Below are positions 47,956 to 60,100 of a DNA stretch of 64,000 bases, one piece after another. Within the stretch, counting starts at the first letter, position 1. Each line of letters begins with the position of its first letter. The stretch is from Spisula solida (taxonomy: Eukaryota > Mollusca > Bivalvia > Venerida > Mactridae), in contig OX365944.1 of NCBI GenBank assembly GCA_947247005.1, positions 2,244,501-2,308,500 on the forward strand, read 5' to 3'. The notes beneath the pieces were generated by a model that was not told the origin of the DNA, ran no database searches, and saw nothing but the letters and a program-made list of their open reading frames with translations. The position numbers were made by a program, and so were the translations under genes.

Positions 47956-49313
47956 ATGGATGTTTACGTATGGTCGATTTGTATATTTATTTTACTTATT
48001 TGGCAAATGTACGAATGTTTTGGAATAAACTTACCTGTTTCATACGATGGCTGCGAGGATACTAGTTCATCTCTTTCTTTGTATGATTTTAAATACTATA
48101 ATATGTATGTAAGTGACTTACTGAATAATGGTGACCGGGTGCGCCTTAATGGGTACTCAGAATCTTGACCCCGTTTGTTTATTATGGATGTTGCTCTCTT
48201 TATTTCACCAATTCAAATCCCAAAAACCTCCTAAAATTCCTCAGCAAGTATGAAACGTTTCCAATACATCGAACAAGGCCTATGTTTAAATGTATACTGA
48301 AGTGCCTTACTGTATAAAACGGTACTTTTTACACAACACTAGGCTATGACAGTTGCATCTGTACAGATTTCGGTGTCAGGACAATGTCGGACAAAGAGTG
48401 TGTGGAAAGTTTCGATATCGTCTTCAGTCCGTCTTATCAACCAAACTACTTCTACCAACTCATTGTATTCAAGATAAGCTGCAGTGAATATAATTTTGAG
48501 AGCTCAGGAATTGTATCAACTAAATCTCATTTGGAAGGATACATATTCGCGGTACCTGCCCAATCTGGAGGCTTTGAGTATGAATTTGGATTGTCGTCCA
48601 TTTTGAGACATGTCTCCAACTTTGCTTGTGCTAGCAGTACATGTAATACCATGCCAGATGATTCGAAACCAAGTTTAAGTTTTGAAGAAAGAGGCCGAAT
48701 ACTCTATAATCAATACGCACAATCCACATGCTTTCAACACAATATGATCTTAGCCTCCGTGGAGAAATACAGCAACGCCTCCATTGCATTTTCCAACAAC
48801 AAAGTTTACCTGCTAGGGGATTCACGTTACATGACTTTTGATATCAACACACGTTCCAATTCTAGTTTATGTGTCGTTCTAGAGAAGGAATTGGATACTA
48901 TATTTATTAAACCCGATGACTGTAGTTTTGCAAAGCCACTTATTCGTGTTTAATATGAAAACGATGAAGAATTCCCTATTATAAACTATACTGATATTGT
49001 ACCTGCTGTCTTACTTGCATTGGTCGTACTTGCATTGTCTGTATTTTGCTTCAAACGCAACTGCTATGTGACGGGGAACTGTCATACTTGCTTTAAAGGA
49101 TATGCCTTGAGGAACCATTCACGAAACCAGGGATCATCGGTTAACTACAATGTTCTCGGTCGTTTGCCGTGTACTTTAAGCGACGATTCCGTACCCGGTC
49201 GTGGTAATATTGATAGATTCTCGCCAGACACTACGTCAAAAAGCGAAAATGCTGATACTGACGACGATATTAGTGAAACTTCAGAGAAAGATCCCTCTTT
49301 AAAGGTACTGTAA
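47956..49313 (+). pseudogene. Broken paralogue of the WSC/lectin-like gene
   Basis: It starts with the same signal-peptide text (MDVYVWSICIFILLIWQMYE) and keeps the GDRVRLNGY, GYDSCIC, AQSTCFQHNMILASVEKYSN and RSNSSLCVVLEK segments, the membrane region and the acidic tail. Lesions visible against 36074-37582: TGA at 48166-48168 replacing a Trp codon, a one-base loss just after it, TAA at 48315-48317 replacing a Tyr codon, loss of about four residues before DFGVRT, and TAA at 48951-48953. The tail also lacks about 36 residues of PGR repeat found in copy 1. Shared surviving sequence implies it once coded. Confidence 0.9.
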
Positions 49314-50429
49314 GAACATACATATTTGTGGAAGTGAAATTTCGAGAATGCTGGCTTAGGCGTTTTGTTTAAGGTATCGAATTCGCGGACGGAAAGAAAA
49401 CGATGCAATGAAATCGCCTTCTTTTCGTAGTCGTGTATACCCTACATCCATGAAATGGACGATTATAATGCCCTCCTTGTGTATAATTATTTACTGCATC
49501 TGACAAACTGCATTATCACAAATAAGCTACTAGTAGTTTAATTGAGCGATATAATGTTTTAAACATTGTAATAGGCGATGAAAGCTGGATTCATTTTTCG
49601 AGCCACAACGAAACATCAGTAATAGAACTTTGACAACTACTTAGTCAGCAAGAAGACCTTGTATAGCCTGGAGAACATAGAATGTGTCCGTGAGGTTATG
49701 TAAGCCATATTCTTTAGATAGTGCCACTGAAGTAACGTCATTATGACGTCGTTAACGTCAGGCTTGCGGCGATGTCCGTTAGTATGCATCATGTCTATGC
49801 TAAAATACTAATCTCTGTGCATTTTCATGAAATTTGGCTTTCACGTTCGAAATATATTCATGTTACTTTGTGTAAAATTTTGTGTGTTTTTTCTTGAATT
49901 GTGAACGATTTGACAGCTTATTAATTACTTACTTTCGGATCACCCCATATGTTAAATCTCTGGGAGTGCACTATGATGGCATGTAATAAAACTATTCCAT
50001 ATATCTGGTTTGTGTCTGTATTTTTACAAGTGACAATACTTATTGAACCACCCTCGTACTTTTGCTACGAAGTTTAGACTGTGCACTGTAGGACTTTTGA
50101 AGCAACCTGAAATGCCGTACACGCTATATTTTGTGCAATACATGTTAATGGTCGTGTATGGACACATCCGGTGATTGCAACACCCATGAATTACATCCTT
50201 TGTAGTTTGTACAATTGACATTGGTAAATGCATTAGCAAAGGCAATGGCAACTCGGACAAGGAAGACAGCAATCAACTTGAATTTCAAGATGACAATACA
50301 TTCACAATACACCACTTATTGGAGTCAAATAGTTCGTTTGGTACCCTAAATGTAATGTGTAATCTCATTTTTTAACTCCACCCTTTAGCATAACGCGCGA
50401 ATGACGATATATCATAGTTAGATAATTCA

Positions 50430-50580
50430 GTATAACATTGCAAACCAAGAGCACCGCCATGCGCGTCCTGATGCTCATGAATATGATATTTGTTACAATA
50501 AAAAGGCCCGTAACGACCGAAACATGTCGGACAGGGTAGGCAGAATTCAACGGAAACAGCCGAGCACGAGCTTAATGATA
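50430..50580 (-). repeat. Diverged family R core inside duplication copy 2
   Basis: GTCGGACAGGGTAGGCAGAA then TTCAACGGAAACAGCCGAGC, closer to the family core than its partner at 38.57 kb. Confidence 0.6.
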
Positions 50581-52162
50581 AATTACAATTATAAGTGATT
50601 CAAGTTTAATAGGATTAGCTGGAAAGTTGAGGAGAAAAGTGTTCACATAAACATAAACAAAAATCAGATGATCTGGAAAAAAACCCCGAAATACATTGTT
50701 ATAGGTTATTTACAACTTCGGCTAATAACAGCGATCAACTATGCAAGTTATGTGGACTTACAACGAATAAAGAAATAAGAACATTTTCCTGCGAACCTGT
50801 ACTTTTTGAACACCCTCATAGACGGTCATACAGACATAAACCATTTCAGGCCTCAACTCTTCGTCCTCAATTTCATATCTCAATTTCAATTGACGTCACA
50901 TCAATATCAGCTGACGAGACTTATCAGTCGACTCGTTCTCCATTTCATCACATGGATGATTTGATCTGACTGATAAACCAGTTCATTGGTCTAGTGCCAG
51001 CTCATTAACGTAGTGCATATCGTATGTTATATATTGCTGACGCTATCTGTCTGGCATCTTGTGACGTTTCATCAGTTTGGCGTTGTCTGTGAAGATGGTA
51101 TCGTAATCTCGATGATTGCTATTTACACGGACAATAGACTCACTCGTTATAATCTGCCAATAAATGGAAGACGTATTGTCATCTTGTAATTTACCAATAA
51201 TTTACCAGTAAGAAAAATTACGTAAATGTTAGCTCTAAACGTGCTGTATTGCTGCTGGCAGTCAAAAGTACTACAGGCCAATGGCGATTCTTATAATTAT
51301 AGCGTCGACTACAAACTGGAATGTTCGTAAGCATTCAACATAATTAATTATACATATAGTTGTCAGTTACGAAATATAATAAATGCATATTAATTGCAAG
51401 AGCATGTTTTAGTTACAACGACATTGTCCAGTCCTGGCATTACACTATTTAAAGCAATTCTCGCCAAGCAAGGGCGATAAATAGCTTTTGATGTGTTGCT
51501 GCCTGATACGGAATTGCAACATTTGCTTTTTTGGTGCAAAGAAGTGTAGTATCTGCATTTAAGTTTTTTTATTTATCCAAGTAATGCTTATAAAATAGTC
51601 TTAAATTGCGCCCCCATCGTATACTTGTACTTAACGTAACCCGATTGTGCAATTTACTGGATGAAATAAAAGTATAGTCTGATACATATAAACTCGGATA
51701 GGTTTATTGGATTCTGTATTAGATTATTCACGCAATTTCCTTCTATCTTTCATTGTGGCGATTGTTTTATTCATTTTCGTAGTCTAGTAATCACATTTAA
51801 TTATTTCCTACAAAAAAAGACATTTTCTTAGATAAAGAGATTTACTAAATATTTAGAAACGAAATTATTCTTCGCAACACTGTATACATTGTATATTGAC
51901 CAACTAGACCAGACTTAGACATACTGAGATTGCCCTTTAAAACAGAAGTGTCGACATAATAAACCTAATATGATTGTAGTCTAGCCCATGGTGTATTCCT
52001 GGAGCCGTATAGTCCACATAGTGATGCGTATCTTATACACATAGGTACTTATAGACAGAATATTGCATTTAATATTTAACAGGATAGTCCCGCGAATATT
52101 TTAAAACCGTTTTCTTTACAAAGTCTGAATATATAGTCTCGTCATACTTGGCACATGTAGAT

Positions 52163-52706
52163 TTAAAGGTGCTGCCTCACAGATTGGGCTAAAATTTTTG
52201 TATATCGTGATTTTCCAACCTAACCAAGTACGAGCGTATTGATGGAATAGAAAGCCACTGACGGTTGCTTTATGAAAGATTTGGTGCAAATAACAAATTT
52301 TAACCACTCTCGATATCGCCCACTGGGTATTTTTTTCTTGAAAAAAATCGCTAAGTTTCCTTCAAACATGCTTTGTGAATCATGTAATTCACACATGATT
52401 GATCTGTAACATCAACAAACTACAGCGTAAACATCAGTGAGGTGTTTGGTTCGTTTTTCGATTCGTTTTCATCAAATGCGAACAAATTCCAGGCAATTTA
52501 AGTAGTCGTAGTGTTAATTCTATAGGGTATTAATACCCAATAGAATTTTAGACGTAAAAATACCAAATAACTACAAAATACCGAAGTTTCTCAAGTTATT
52601 TTAGATGTCAGTGTGGTTGTTTATGGGATATACAGGCAACCAAAATTATGTGAATGTTTGACACTTTTTTTTATTTCTGCAATACACCAATATGTGAGGC
52701 ATCTTC
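52163..52706 (-). mobile_element. TTAA-type element A, about 540 bp
   Basis: TTAA (52163-52166), then AGGTGCTGCCTCACAGATTG. The whole body is an inverted match to 54361-54893. Shared are TTTGGTGCAAATAAC-like text, the CTATAGGGTATTAATACCC palindrome near 52520, and GATGTCAGTGTGGTTGTTTA. The far end has decayed (TGTGAGGCATCTTC), so its TTAA is lost. The matching place in duplication copy 1 has no such element, so it arrived after the duplication. Confidence 0.85.
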
Positions 52707-53260
52707 ACCGCTTTGGTGAATATTTCTGCAACTTCAACCATTAATCCTTCCTTCTATTTCGATTTCGGACAAGGCTGGCTAGCGGCCACATTATGTTATT
52801 TATGTTTTTGTCAGTATTTGATATGTGATGTTGGACTTTCTTGATACTAATATATGGAATGTGGAGTGCTCAGTAATTCCTTTATCGATGGGCTAAACAG
52901 TTAACTACGTAGTTAAGAGACTAATACATATCTGATAATTATGATCGAAATGGTATGGCTACGAATCTATACTTCTCTACATAACTGAACATTTTATCAT
53001 TCTTTCATGGCTGATTATTCATGTCTGTCATACTTATACATGTGTATGTACCTCATACGTAATTTTGTTGCTTTATATTATATTGTTGTACATAAATGAA
53101 TATGATATGTACATGTATTATGCTTTCAGAATCGGAGGAATGAAAGGATATATGTTTCAATGAAAGGACTTGTTAATTTCCGTTTTTATAACGGAAATGT
53201 CACTTGAATCAATTATATTATACGACAATGTTTACATGTGATTATTACTAAGTAGTTTAT

Positions 53261-53640
53261 TGTTCTCGATATGTCTATAAATTTAATGTATAATTTATCT
53301 TTCTGTCTTATTTTTTCAGCGTTAGTTGTCTAACTTGATATTTGACCTGATTTTGACCAATTTAAAAACAAACGAAATATTTGCAAATAAATTAGGAGCT
53401 AATATATATAAAAGTCCGGTTGGTCAGAATATGCTATACTCATCACAAAAGATGCCGCGAAGAATTACATTTCTGTTAAACATGTATACTATTTAAATAT
53501 ACAGTAGATACACACGGAGATCTGTTATTCACGTTTCTCCTGGTACGTGTATTGTATTCCTTGTTTTAACTGTTTGACCTTAATGTGACCCGGTCAAGAA
53601 TGGAGTGGATATATAAGAGTAATACAGAGCATTAAATTTT
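53261..53640. other. Non-coding stretch
   Basis: AT-rich; no gene or repeat recognised. Confidence 0.4.
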
Positions 53641-53642
53641 AG

Positions 53643-53745
53643 ACCGCAATTAGCTACATTGGTAGCGCGTTCGTCTTCACTGAATTGTTTAGTGAGCGTA
53701 GGGCCTAGAGTTCAAATCCCATATAAGCCTAGTTATTTTCTGATT
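53643..53745 (+). mobile_element. tRNA-derived SINE head
   Basis: Box A TAGCTACATTGGTAGCGCG (53651-53669) and box B GAGTTCAAATCCC (53708-53720) have tRNA-like spacing. The acceptor ends do not pair and there is no CCA-ready end, so it is a SINE head, not a tRNA gene. A T-rich tail follows. It differs from the 19.9-kb SINE. Confidence 0.75.
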
Positions 53746-54356
53746 TTCTTTTTTTCCATTTTATCTGTACTTTCGAAGTTAATTTAAGATAAGTCGCATA
53801 TACAGACATAATGCGAGCTAAATATTAAAGTGTGGGTTAAATTTGGAATCACTGCTGGATATAACGGGCCGCAGAATCTAGACTAATACACATAGCTATG
53901 TTACAATTCTTTCTATATTTACTAACAAACAATTTACATGTTTACATAATTATATAAATTCTACTTTGATTTGTGTTTTTTAACTTCAATAATATGAAAT
54001 AACGTCCGCATCTTTATTGAAAATAAGTACACTTATCTACTATCTTAACGCTGTTTATCTTTTTAAAAGATATTTATTTTTTTCATTAGCTGAATATCTT
54101 TCTACGAAGTATGTACGCATCTTTTTAATGCATAACATTGAGTTAGAGCATTGACATATACATGTATAGCTGCTTGTATTATATTCTGTGTATGCTTGTA
54201 CTGTATGCAATGTAAATGTATGTATATATTTTGCTTCTATTTTTATTGTGTAAATGGTCAAAGGCATTTCAAAGCCGATTTTACAAATTAAACTGTAGAC
54301 TGGTGTATACTGGATACATTTATGTGCAGTATATTTATACGAACGAGGAACGTTCT
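53746..54356. other. Non-coding stretch
   Basis: AT-rich; the short minus-strand frame at 54055-54405 shows no domain. Nothing else seen. Confidence 0.4.
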
Positions 54357-54897
54357 TTAAAGGTGTTGCCTCATGTATCGGTGAATTGCAAAAATAAATT
54401 GTCAAATATTTGAGTAATTTTGGTATAGTTTCCTGTATATGCCATAAACAATCACACTGACATCTAAAATAACTTGCGAAACATCGGCATTTTGTAGTAA
54501 TTTAGTATTTTTACATCAAAAAATCTATAGGGTATTTATACCCTATAGAATTAACACTACTATGACTTAAATTGCCTGAAATTTGTTCGCATTATATGAA
54601 AACGAATTGCGATACGAACTGAATACCTCACTGTTGTTTACGCTGTAGTTGGATAATGTTACAGCTCCATCACATGTGAATTACATAATTCTCAAAGCAC
54701 GTTGCAAGAAAACTCAGCCCTATTCTTAAAAGGAAAAATACTGAGTGCGCGATTTTGAGAGTGGCTTAAATTGCTTATTTGCGCCAAATCTTTCATAAAG
54801 CAACCGTAAGTGGCTTTCTATAACATCAATACTTGGTAAGGTTGGAAAATTACGTCATACAAAAATTATAGCCCGATTTGTGAGGCAGCACCTTTAA
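54357..54897 (+). mobile_element. TTAA-type element B, 533 bp, complete
   Basis: TTAA (54357-54360), AGGTGTTGCCTCA (54361-54373), and at the right end TGAGGCAGCACCT (54881-54893) then TTAA (54894-54897). The 13-bp ends differ at one base. Near the middle CTATAGGGTATTTATACCCT forms a palindrome. Inverted relative to element A. Non-coding, so a MITE. Confidence 0.9.
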
Positions 54898-55549
54898 TGT
54901 CAAGTGTTACATTACACATCTAAAGATTTCATATAAGATGTCATGGTGTGATTTCGAATCCCTCGCTTCCAGCGAGAGCAAAACCTCAAAAGATATTATA
55001 ATTATATTTTGTTTAAACTTTGCCAGGAAGTTAATAACCTTTCTTGGACACGAAAACACTAGGTCACTAAACTCTTTTTCTGAGCACGCACTCTTGTTTG
55101 AAGACGGTAATTATGTATGATTAATTCCATAATTAAAAATACCAACACCTTAACTTATCAAATGTAGGGTTCTGTATTAGCCTGAGCATGTCAGATAATA
55201 GAGTTGTCTTCTTATATGGGTGTAGCATTTTAAATTTTGTCTACGAAAAATGGAGTGATGAGGGAGGTTGTAAAAGTAACCTTCCCAAATCTTATAGTAG
55301 TCTGGATCTGGCTTCAGTTGGTTAAAATTTATGACTCCATTTGTCAACCAAGATGGCGGATGTACGTTAATGTTTAATAATCTCTCTAAACCAAATTTGA
55401 ATTAACAGCAATCTAAATCTAATTGTTGTAGTGCTTTATCCATGTTAGTGACACTGATTCTATATTCCACAATACCGACACTCTTTTTATGTAGTTAGAA
55501 GTAAACAATATAAAATAATGTATGTCTGCGACTATTGCCTGTTTCTTTA
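54898..55549. other. Non-coding stretch
   Basis: No open frame of note. Its right part may be LINE 3' flank, without a clear end. Confidence 0.35.
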
Positions 55550-56590
55550 GGAATATTTTCTTCTTCTTCCTATTGAAGTGCAGGGCTCTCTCTGGAGCAT
55601 CAACGCACATGTGACGACTATATACAGTGACTGTGGGGCGAAAAACGCTGTACAATTGTTAAAAACGATAAAAACATGATGTGCGTCTAATGTAGAGAGC
55701 CCAGACCCGTCTGGCAACATCTTCTGGCAACTAGTTCCATAGGCGGGTTGGTGAGGGGAAGAAGGAGTATTTATATACGTCCGACCTGCAGAATGGAATG
55801 AGGTATCGCAGTGAGTGGCCTCTAGTTGATAGGGCAGCTGGATGGTAGTACTCTGTAACCGGGATGTCGACGAGCTGGTATACAAGTCTGTACATAAGGA
55901 CTAGCTTGGTGTCAGTTCTTCGCTCTTGTAATGATGGCCATCCCAGTGAGGTGATCATTTGGCTGGAGCTGCTAGTACGGCGATAATCCCCAATAACGAA
56001 GCGTGCTGCTCTTCTCTGGACTGCTTCCAGTTGGTCGATGTTTCTGGCTGTGCTTGGGTCCCAGGCTGGTGAAGCATATTCCATTATTGGTCTCACTAGG
56101 GTCTTGTAGCACTGCGCTTTGATGTCCCTCGGGCAACTGGATATGTTCCTCCTAAGGAATGATAAGCTGTTGTTCGCTTTCTTTGTGATGGCGTCAATAT
56201 GGTCATTCCATAGGAGCTTCTCGTGTATTGTGGCACCGAGGTACTTCCCACTAGTGACAGTTTCTAGCTTATGCCCATGGATGGTATAGTTGGACTCGAT
56301 TGGCGTGCGCTTACGGGTGATCCTGATTGTCTCGCACTTCGATGGGTTTAATTGCTTCTGCCAATCCGCCTCCCATTTCTCCAGTTTTCGCAGGTCTTCT
56401 TGCAGAGTGTTGGCATCTTCTTGAGTTTTTATCCTTTTGTATAGGAGACTGTCATCTGCAAAAAGCCAGAGTGGTGATGAGACCTTCCCGGGTCATTTAT
56501 GTACAGCAGAAACAAGAGAGGTCCTAGGACTGAGCCTTGAGGTACCCCAGAAGTGACTGGTGCTGATGGGGATGTATGACCTTCGACATA
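55550..56590 (-). pseudogene. CR1/Jockey-type LINE ORF2 fragment, inverted
   Basis: Minus strand from about 56585: [31 protein letters not shown], then after a one-base shift near 56488 [18 protein letters not shown] (catalytic FADD), KQLNPSKCETI, then MEYASPAWDPST, LEAVQRRAARFV and FFPSPTRLWN. These are the second half of a CR1/Jockey-clade reverse transcriptase and its C-terminal region. A TAG at about 55729-55731 interrupts before LPEDVARRV. The N-terminal endonuclease and early RT motifs are missing. Dead copy. Confidence 0.92.
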
Positions 56591-56762
56591 TTTTGTCATG
56601 ATTTAGAAGTGATAATTTATGATGATTTGCCATACGTGTTTATTATGCTTGTTTTCAAACATTTGCTATGTTTAGCCCAAGGACATTTTGTATTAGTCTA
56701 TGTATATTCTGTAAATATGTTCATATCATGTTATAGGCCGGTGGCCAATATCAAATAAAATA
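56591..56762 (+). mobile_element. LINE 3' end, plus strand
   Basis: TTATAGGCCGGTGGCCAATA then TCAAATAAAATAA resembles the end of the 12.2-16.26 kb LINE (GGCCGGAGGCCATTTGTACA then AATAAATATT): a GGCC hairpin 15-20 bases before an A-rich end. It directly adjoins the inverted ORF2 fragment to its left. Confidence 0.6.
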
Positions 56763-56943
56763 ATTGTCATGGTCAAAACGCCGTTTCGACAAGAATCTGC
56801 ATACTAGTATCACCGGAAACATGTATGATATGTTTGGTAACACAGGTTCTATCACATAGACACCACTAATATGGACTAAATAACGTTAAATTATGAACAC
56901 TTTTGTTGCAGTGTGTATATAACGTTAGTGCATATTTCAATTT

Positions 56944-57543
56944 TTATGCCCCCCTATCGATAGATGGGGAGGCATATAGTAATTCACCTGTCCGTCCGTC
57001 CGTCCGTCCGTCCTGGTTAACCCAAATTGATAGTTTCTTCTAGCATTAATATGGCTTGCTACAGAGCTTTCATACTTGCATGGATGTTGTATATGAACAC
57101 TCTCTACAGGCCTGTATTACCTGACCCCATTTTGACCTTCACCTTGACCTAATATTGGACTTAGACATATTGAAGGGTCAAAATCCTGGTTAACCCAAAT
57201 TGACCGTTTCTTCTAGCATTATTATGGCTTGCTACAAAGCTTCCATACTTGCATGGATGTTGTATAGGAACACTCTCTACACACCTGTATCATTTGACGC
57301 CATTTCGACCTTTACCTTGACCTAACTTTGGACTTATTAAGCGTCTAATTCTTGGTTAACCTAATTTGACAGTAAAGTTTTACATCATGTCCATCATGGC
57401 GTTGCCTTAAAACTTGGCATACTTGTTAACCATCATAAGCCCCTTACATTATCAAAGCCATGTAACACTATCCAACATTATTACAGAATAATGGCCCCTG
57501 ATTGCCTTAGCTTTTTATGGGCAAGGCTTCCATGGGGGCATAA
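56944..57543. mobile_element. Mollusc-style repeat with TTATGCCCC inverted ends
   Basis: The left end TTATGCCCCCC (56944-56954) forms a hairpin with ATGGGGAGGCATA (to about 56977). The right end GGGGGCATAA (57534-57543) is its inverted partner. Inside are a (CCGT)n run at about 56990-57012 and direct repeats that start with GGTTAACC phrases at about 57012, 57185 and 57351 (about 170 bp each, with GCTTGCTACARAGCTT and GACCTTCACCTTGACCTAA). Non-coding, non-autonomous. Confidence 0.8.
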
Positions 57544-58159
57544 GCGTTTATTAAACGCAGTCTTGTTATAGTCTTCTTTTTGTAATAAAATATTACTTCG
57601 AAGATTAACAGCTGCTACTTGGTCTTACATTATGTAACTTAATGCTAATTATACTTTTATAGTATACATTTTAAGTAAATATATATAGAGTAACACTTTC
57701 ATATTAGTGTTACTGTGATTTATAGTCTCTTTTGTTTTTTATTAGAATGGCTTTGTGCAATGTTTTACTGTAACTGGATATGTATATTGTATGTATGCTG
57801 TACAAAGATGAGATCTAAATAAATAAAATATAAATTGCAGATGTTATCAATTGTTCGAAACCAGTGTTTCCCGAGCATATGGCATGCCATACCTGTGTGG
57901 GTGATGTAACAAACGCCCGTTACTTGTAGAAACTACACCCACCTTAACGACGAAATAACCAAAAGTAGAATGTACGCACACGTTACACCCATCGGCATTG
58001 GTACGGATTACAACACTTTGTAGTTTCTACATTGTTGCATAAGAAGAATAGAATCGTAAGACTTAGTGCAAAGATGCTTTTTTGAGAAACCAAGAACATT
58101 CTGTCTGAAATTTTAAATGGTCGTTTCTTTGCGAACTTATATGCCTGTTCTACTTTAGT
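57544..58159. other. Non-coding stretch
   Basis: AT-rich. GATGAGATCTAAATAAATAA at about 57805-57825 resembles a LINE 3' end, but no upstream coding sequence is present. Confidence 0.35.
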
Positions 58160-58383
58160 TAAAGCCTAGGTCCCATTGAGCATTGTTTGCATCGGCGATG
58201 TACTCCCGGTTTACATTAACGAGTTATCAGGACATCAGGAATAGGTCCATCGTGTTCTAGGGGAAGCTTCGGGGAAGTCATGAGACAATATTTGATATAG
58301 GAAGGAATGATGATGAATCGGGAGGTATCTGATATCGGGAGAACATCGCCGATGAGGAATTCCTCAATGGGACATAGGCTTTA
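58160..58383. mobile_element. TA-flanked MITE with long inverted ends, 222 bp
   Basis: TA (58160-58161), then AAGCCTAGGTCCCATTGAG, and later ATCGGCGATGTACTCCCG. The right end is the reverse complement (CGGGAGAACATCGCCGATGA, CTCAATGGGACATAGGCTT), then TA (58382-58383). The arms are about 47 bp with some mismatches. Confidence 0.88.
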
Positions 58384-59178
58384 CAGTCAGAATAACTGCT
58401 TCCGATTTTCCTGGAATTAGGTTCATAATATGCGCCTAACGTTGCAGATTTTAAATATAAAGCACTTAACAACCTTATCTTTCTTACGACGACAACATAG
58501 ATGTATTGTATTAACTCCGGTCACATGGGAATACATTTACATAACAGTGATAATGGGAGCTATTATATTTTACTGAGATATTCATACCTTTAATAAATGG
58601 TTCATTTATTATTTGTAACTTCTTGTAAATTTAGAAACTGTCCAGTCTTATCATGTCCTTTGGGAACAGATTGCCATTATCATCGTATACCAACAAGTTA
58701 ATCATTTTTAAAGACGTCTAGAGCTAACCTGAACAAATTATGTTGTCAGTGAATTTAGTTCATCTTCCTACGCAGTGATCTTTTTTATGCTCAGTCATGG
58801 TTATTCCGTTGCTTTAAGTACATGCATTATGATCTTGTTGTCATGTAGAGTGATACGCTGACTTCTATGGTGTATCCACATGGAAAAAGTATTTCGATTA
58901 GCTATATTTGTGGGTATTGTCTTGATATAATATCTATGCTTATGGCATGTTTTTGTAGGTATATACGTGTACATGTACACCTCAGTATTTTTCATATCCT
59001 TTCACTGAAACTCTTCTAAAATATTTTCAAATTATATTGTTACACATCATATGGGCCAACATATCTAAATATTATAATATTCTTTATGTAACAGTGCAGT
59101 TATTTTTTAGTTCTTTGTTCATTGTTGAGGATCTTGTTGAAGATTGATATATATTGTCAAATGAGTTTCCTCTATATT
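58384..59178. other. Non-coding stretch
   Basis: No gene or repeat recognised. Confidence 0.4.
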
Positions 59179-59188
59179 GTTATTATTA

Positions 59189-59231
<43 letters not shown>
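59179..59231 (+). repeat. (ATT)n microsatellite
   Basis: About 16 ATT units with one ATC interruption. Confidence 0.97.
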
Positions 59232-59232
<1 letters not shown>

Positions 59233-60100
59233 GCATCACCTTGACGGCGAGTGAGCAGTTTGTCTTTTTGCGGCAATATTACATTTAGAACTAACGTAAA
59301 TATTGTTTAAAGTTTGTTCTTACGTTTAATTTATGATATATATGACAATTAGACCTTGAGCTGACAATTGACCCTGCCCCCCCCAGGGGGAATTTGTTTG
59401 CAAGTTTCTGTTGGGGCTTTAATGAGTTACGGAGATTTGAAATACGTGACTATGCGATTTTCTACATAAATCACTATTTTTGCTTATACGATTATTATAA
59501 ACATGCCGATAATTATTGTGTACAAGTATCATACATGTATATCTTTGACGTTACGCACATAACTAGATACCATTTAAAACATTAATGTGAATCAGAGTAA
59601 ACAATAACTATTGTAAAATTTGTTTTTTTCTGGTTATTTTTTACGAGCTTGAAGTTTGAGTCTGCTTTTGTATTTTTGGAACTCAGCAGCAGAGTCGAAT
59701 AGAATGCCTTCGAGACTTTCTACATGCAAATGACACACTGCTGATTCCAAAACAAAACCTGATTTTTGATGTTTTGATGTTACATGTTGTCATTGCACAG
59801 AACATCATTTTATCAACCAATACGATAGCAGTCCTGGGAGAAAGACAGCACAAAGCGAGACGGAGCGTCTTCTGTAATAATTTGTTTAGGCATTTCTATG
59901 TTTTTCTCTGATGCGATATGGCGGGATGTGGGAGAACATCATCAGATATGTAATGTAAACTGAACATGGATGACATGTAATATGAGTGTGTGCTATGTAA
60001 CTAAAACTGATGGGATTTCACGTCGTCTAATGTCCCTATCACACTACAACGTTTAACACCAACGTATGCTGAACGTACTTTGGTGCGTATTTTGGCCGTT
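59232..60100. other. Non-coding stretch
   Basis: No gene recognised. A C8 run followed by AGGGGG lies at about 59376-59392. Confidence 0.4.

Larger units (their letters stand above)
47717..53260 (+). repeat. Segmental duplication, copy 2 (with broken gene)
   Basis: Direct copy of 35853-41060, diverged but collinear from AATCTAGGATT to ACGGAAATGTCACTTGAAT. It lacks the transposase relic of copy 1 and instead holds a TTAA-type element at 52167-52706. Confidence 0.9.

Noticed and set aside
53643..53728. tRNA gene
   Set aside because: Acceptor ends are not complementary and a T-rich tail follows, so it is a SINE head.
54055..54405. 116-codon minus-strand frame
   Set aside because: Low-complexity AT-rich composition, overlaps the start of a MITE, and has no domain.
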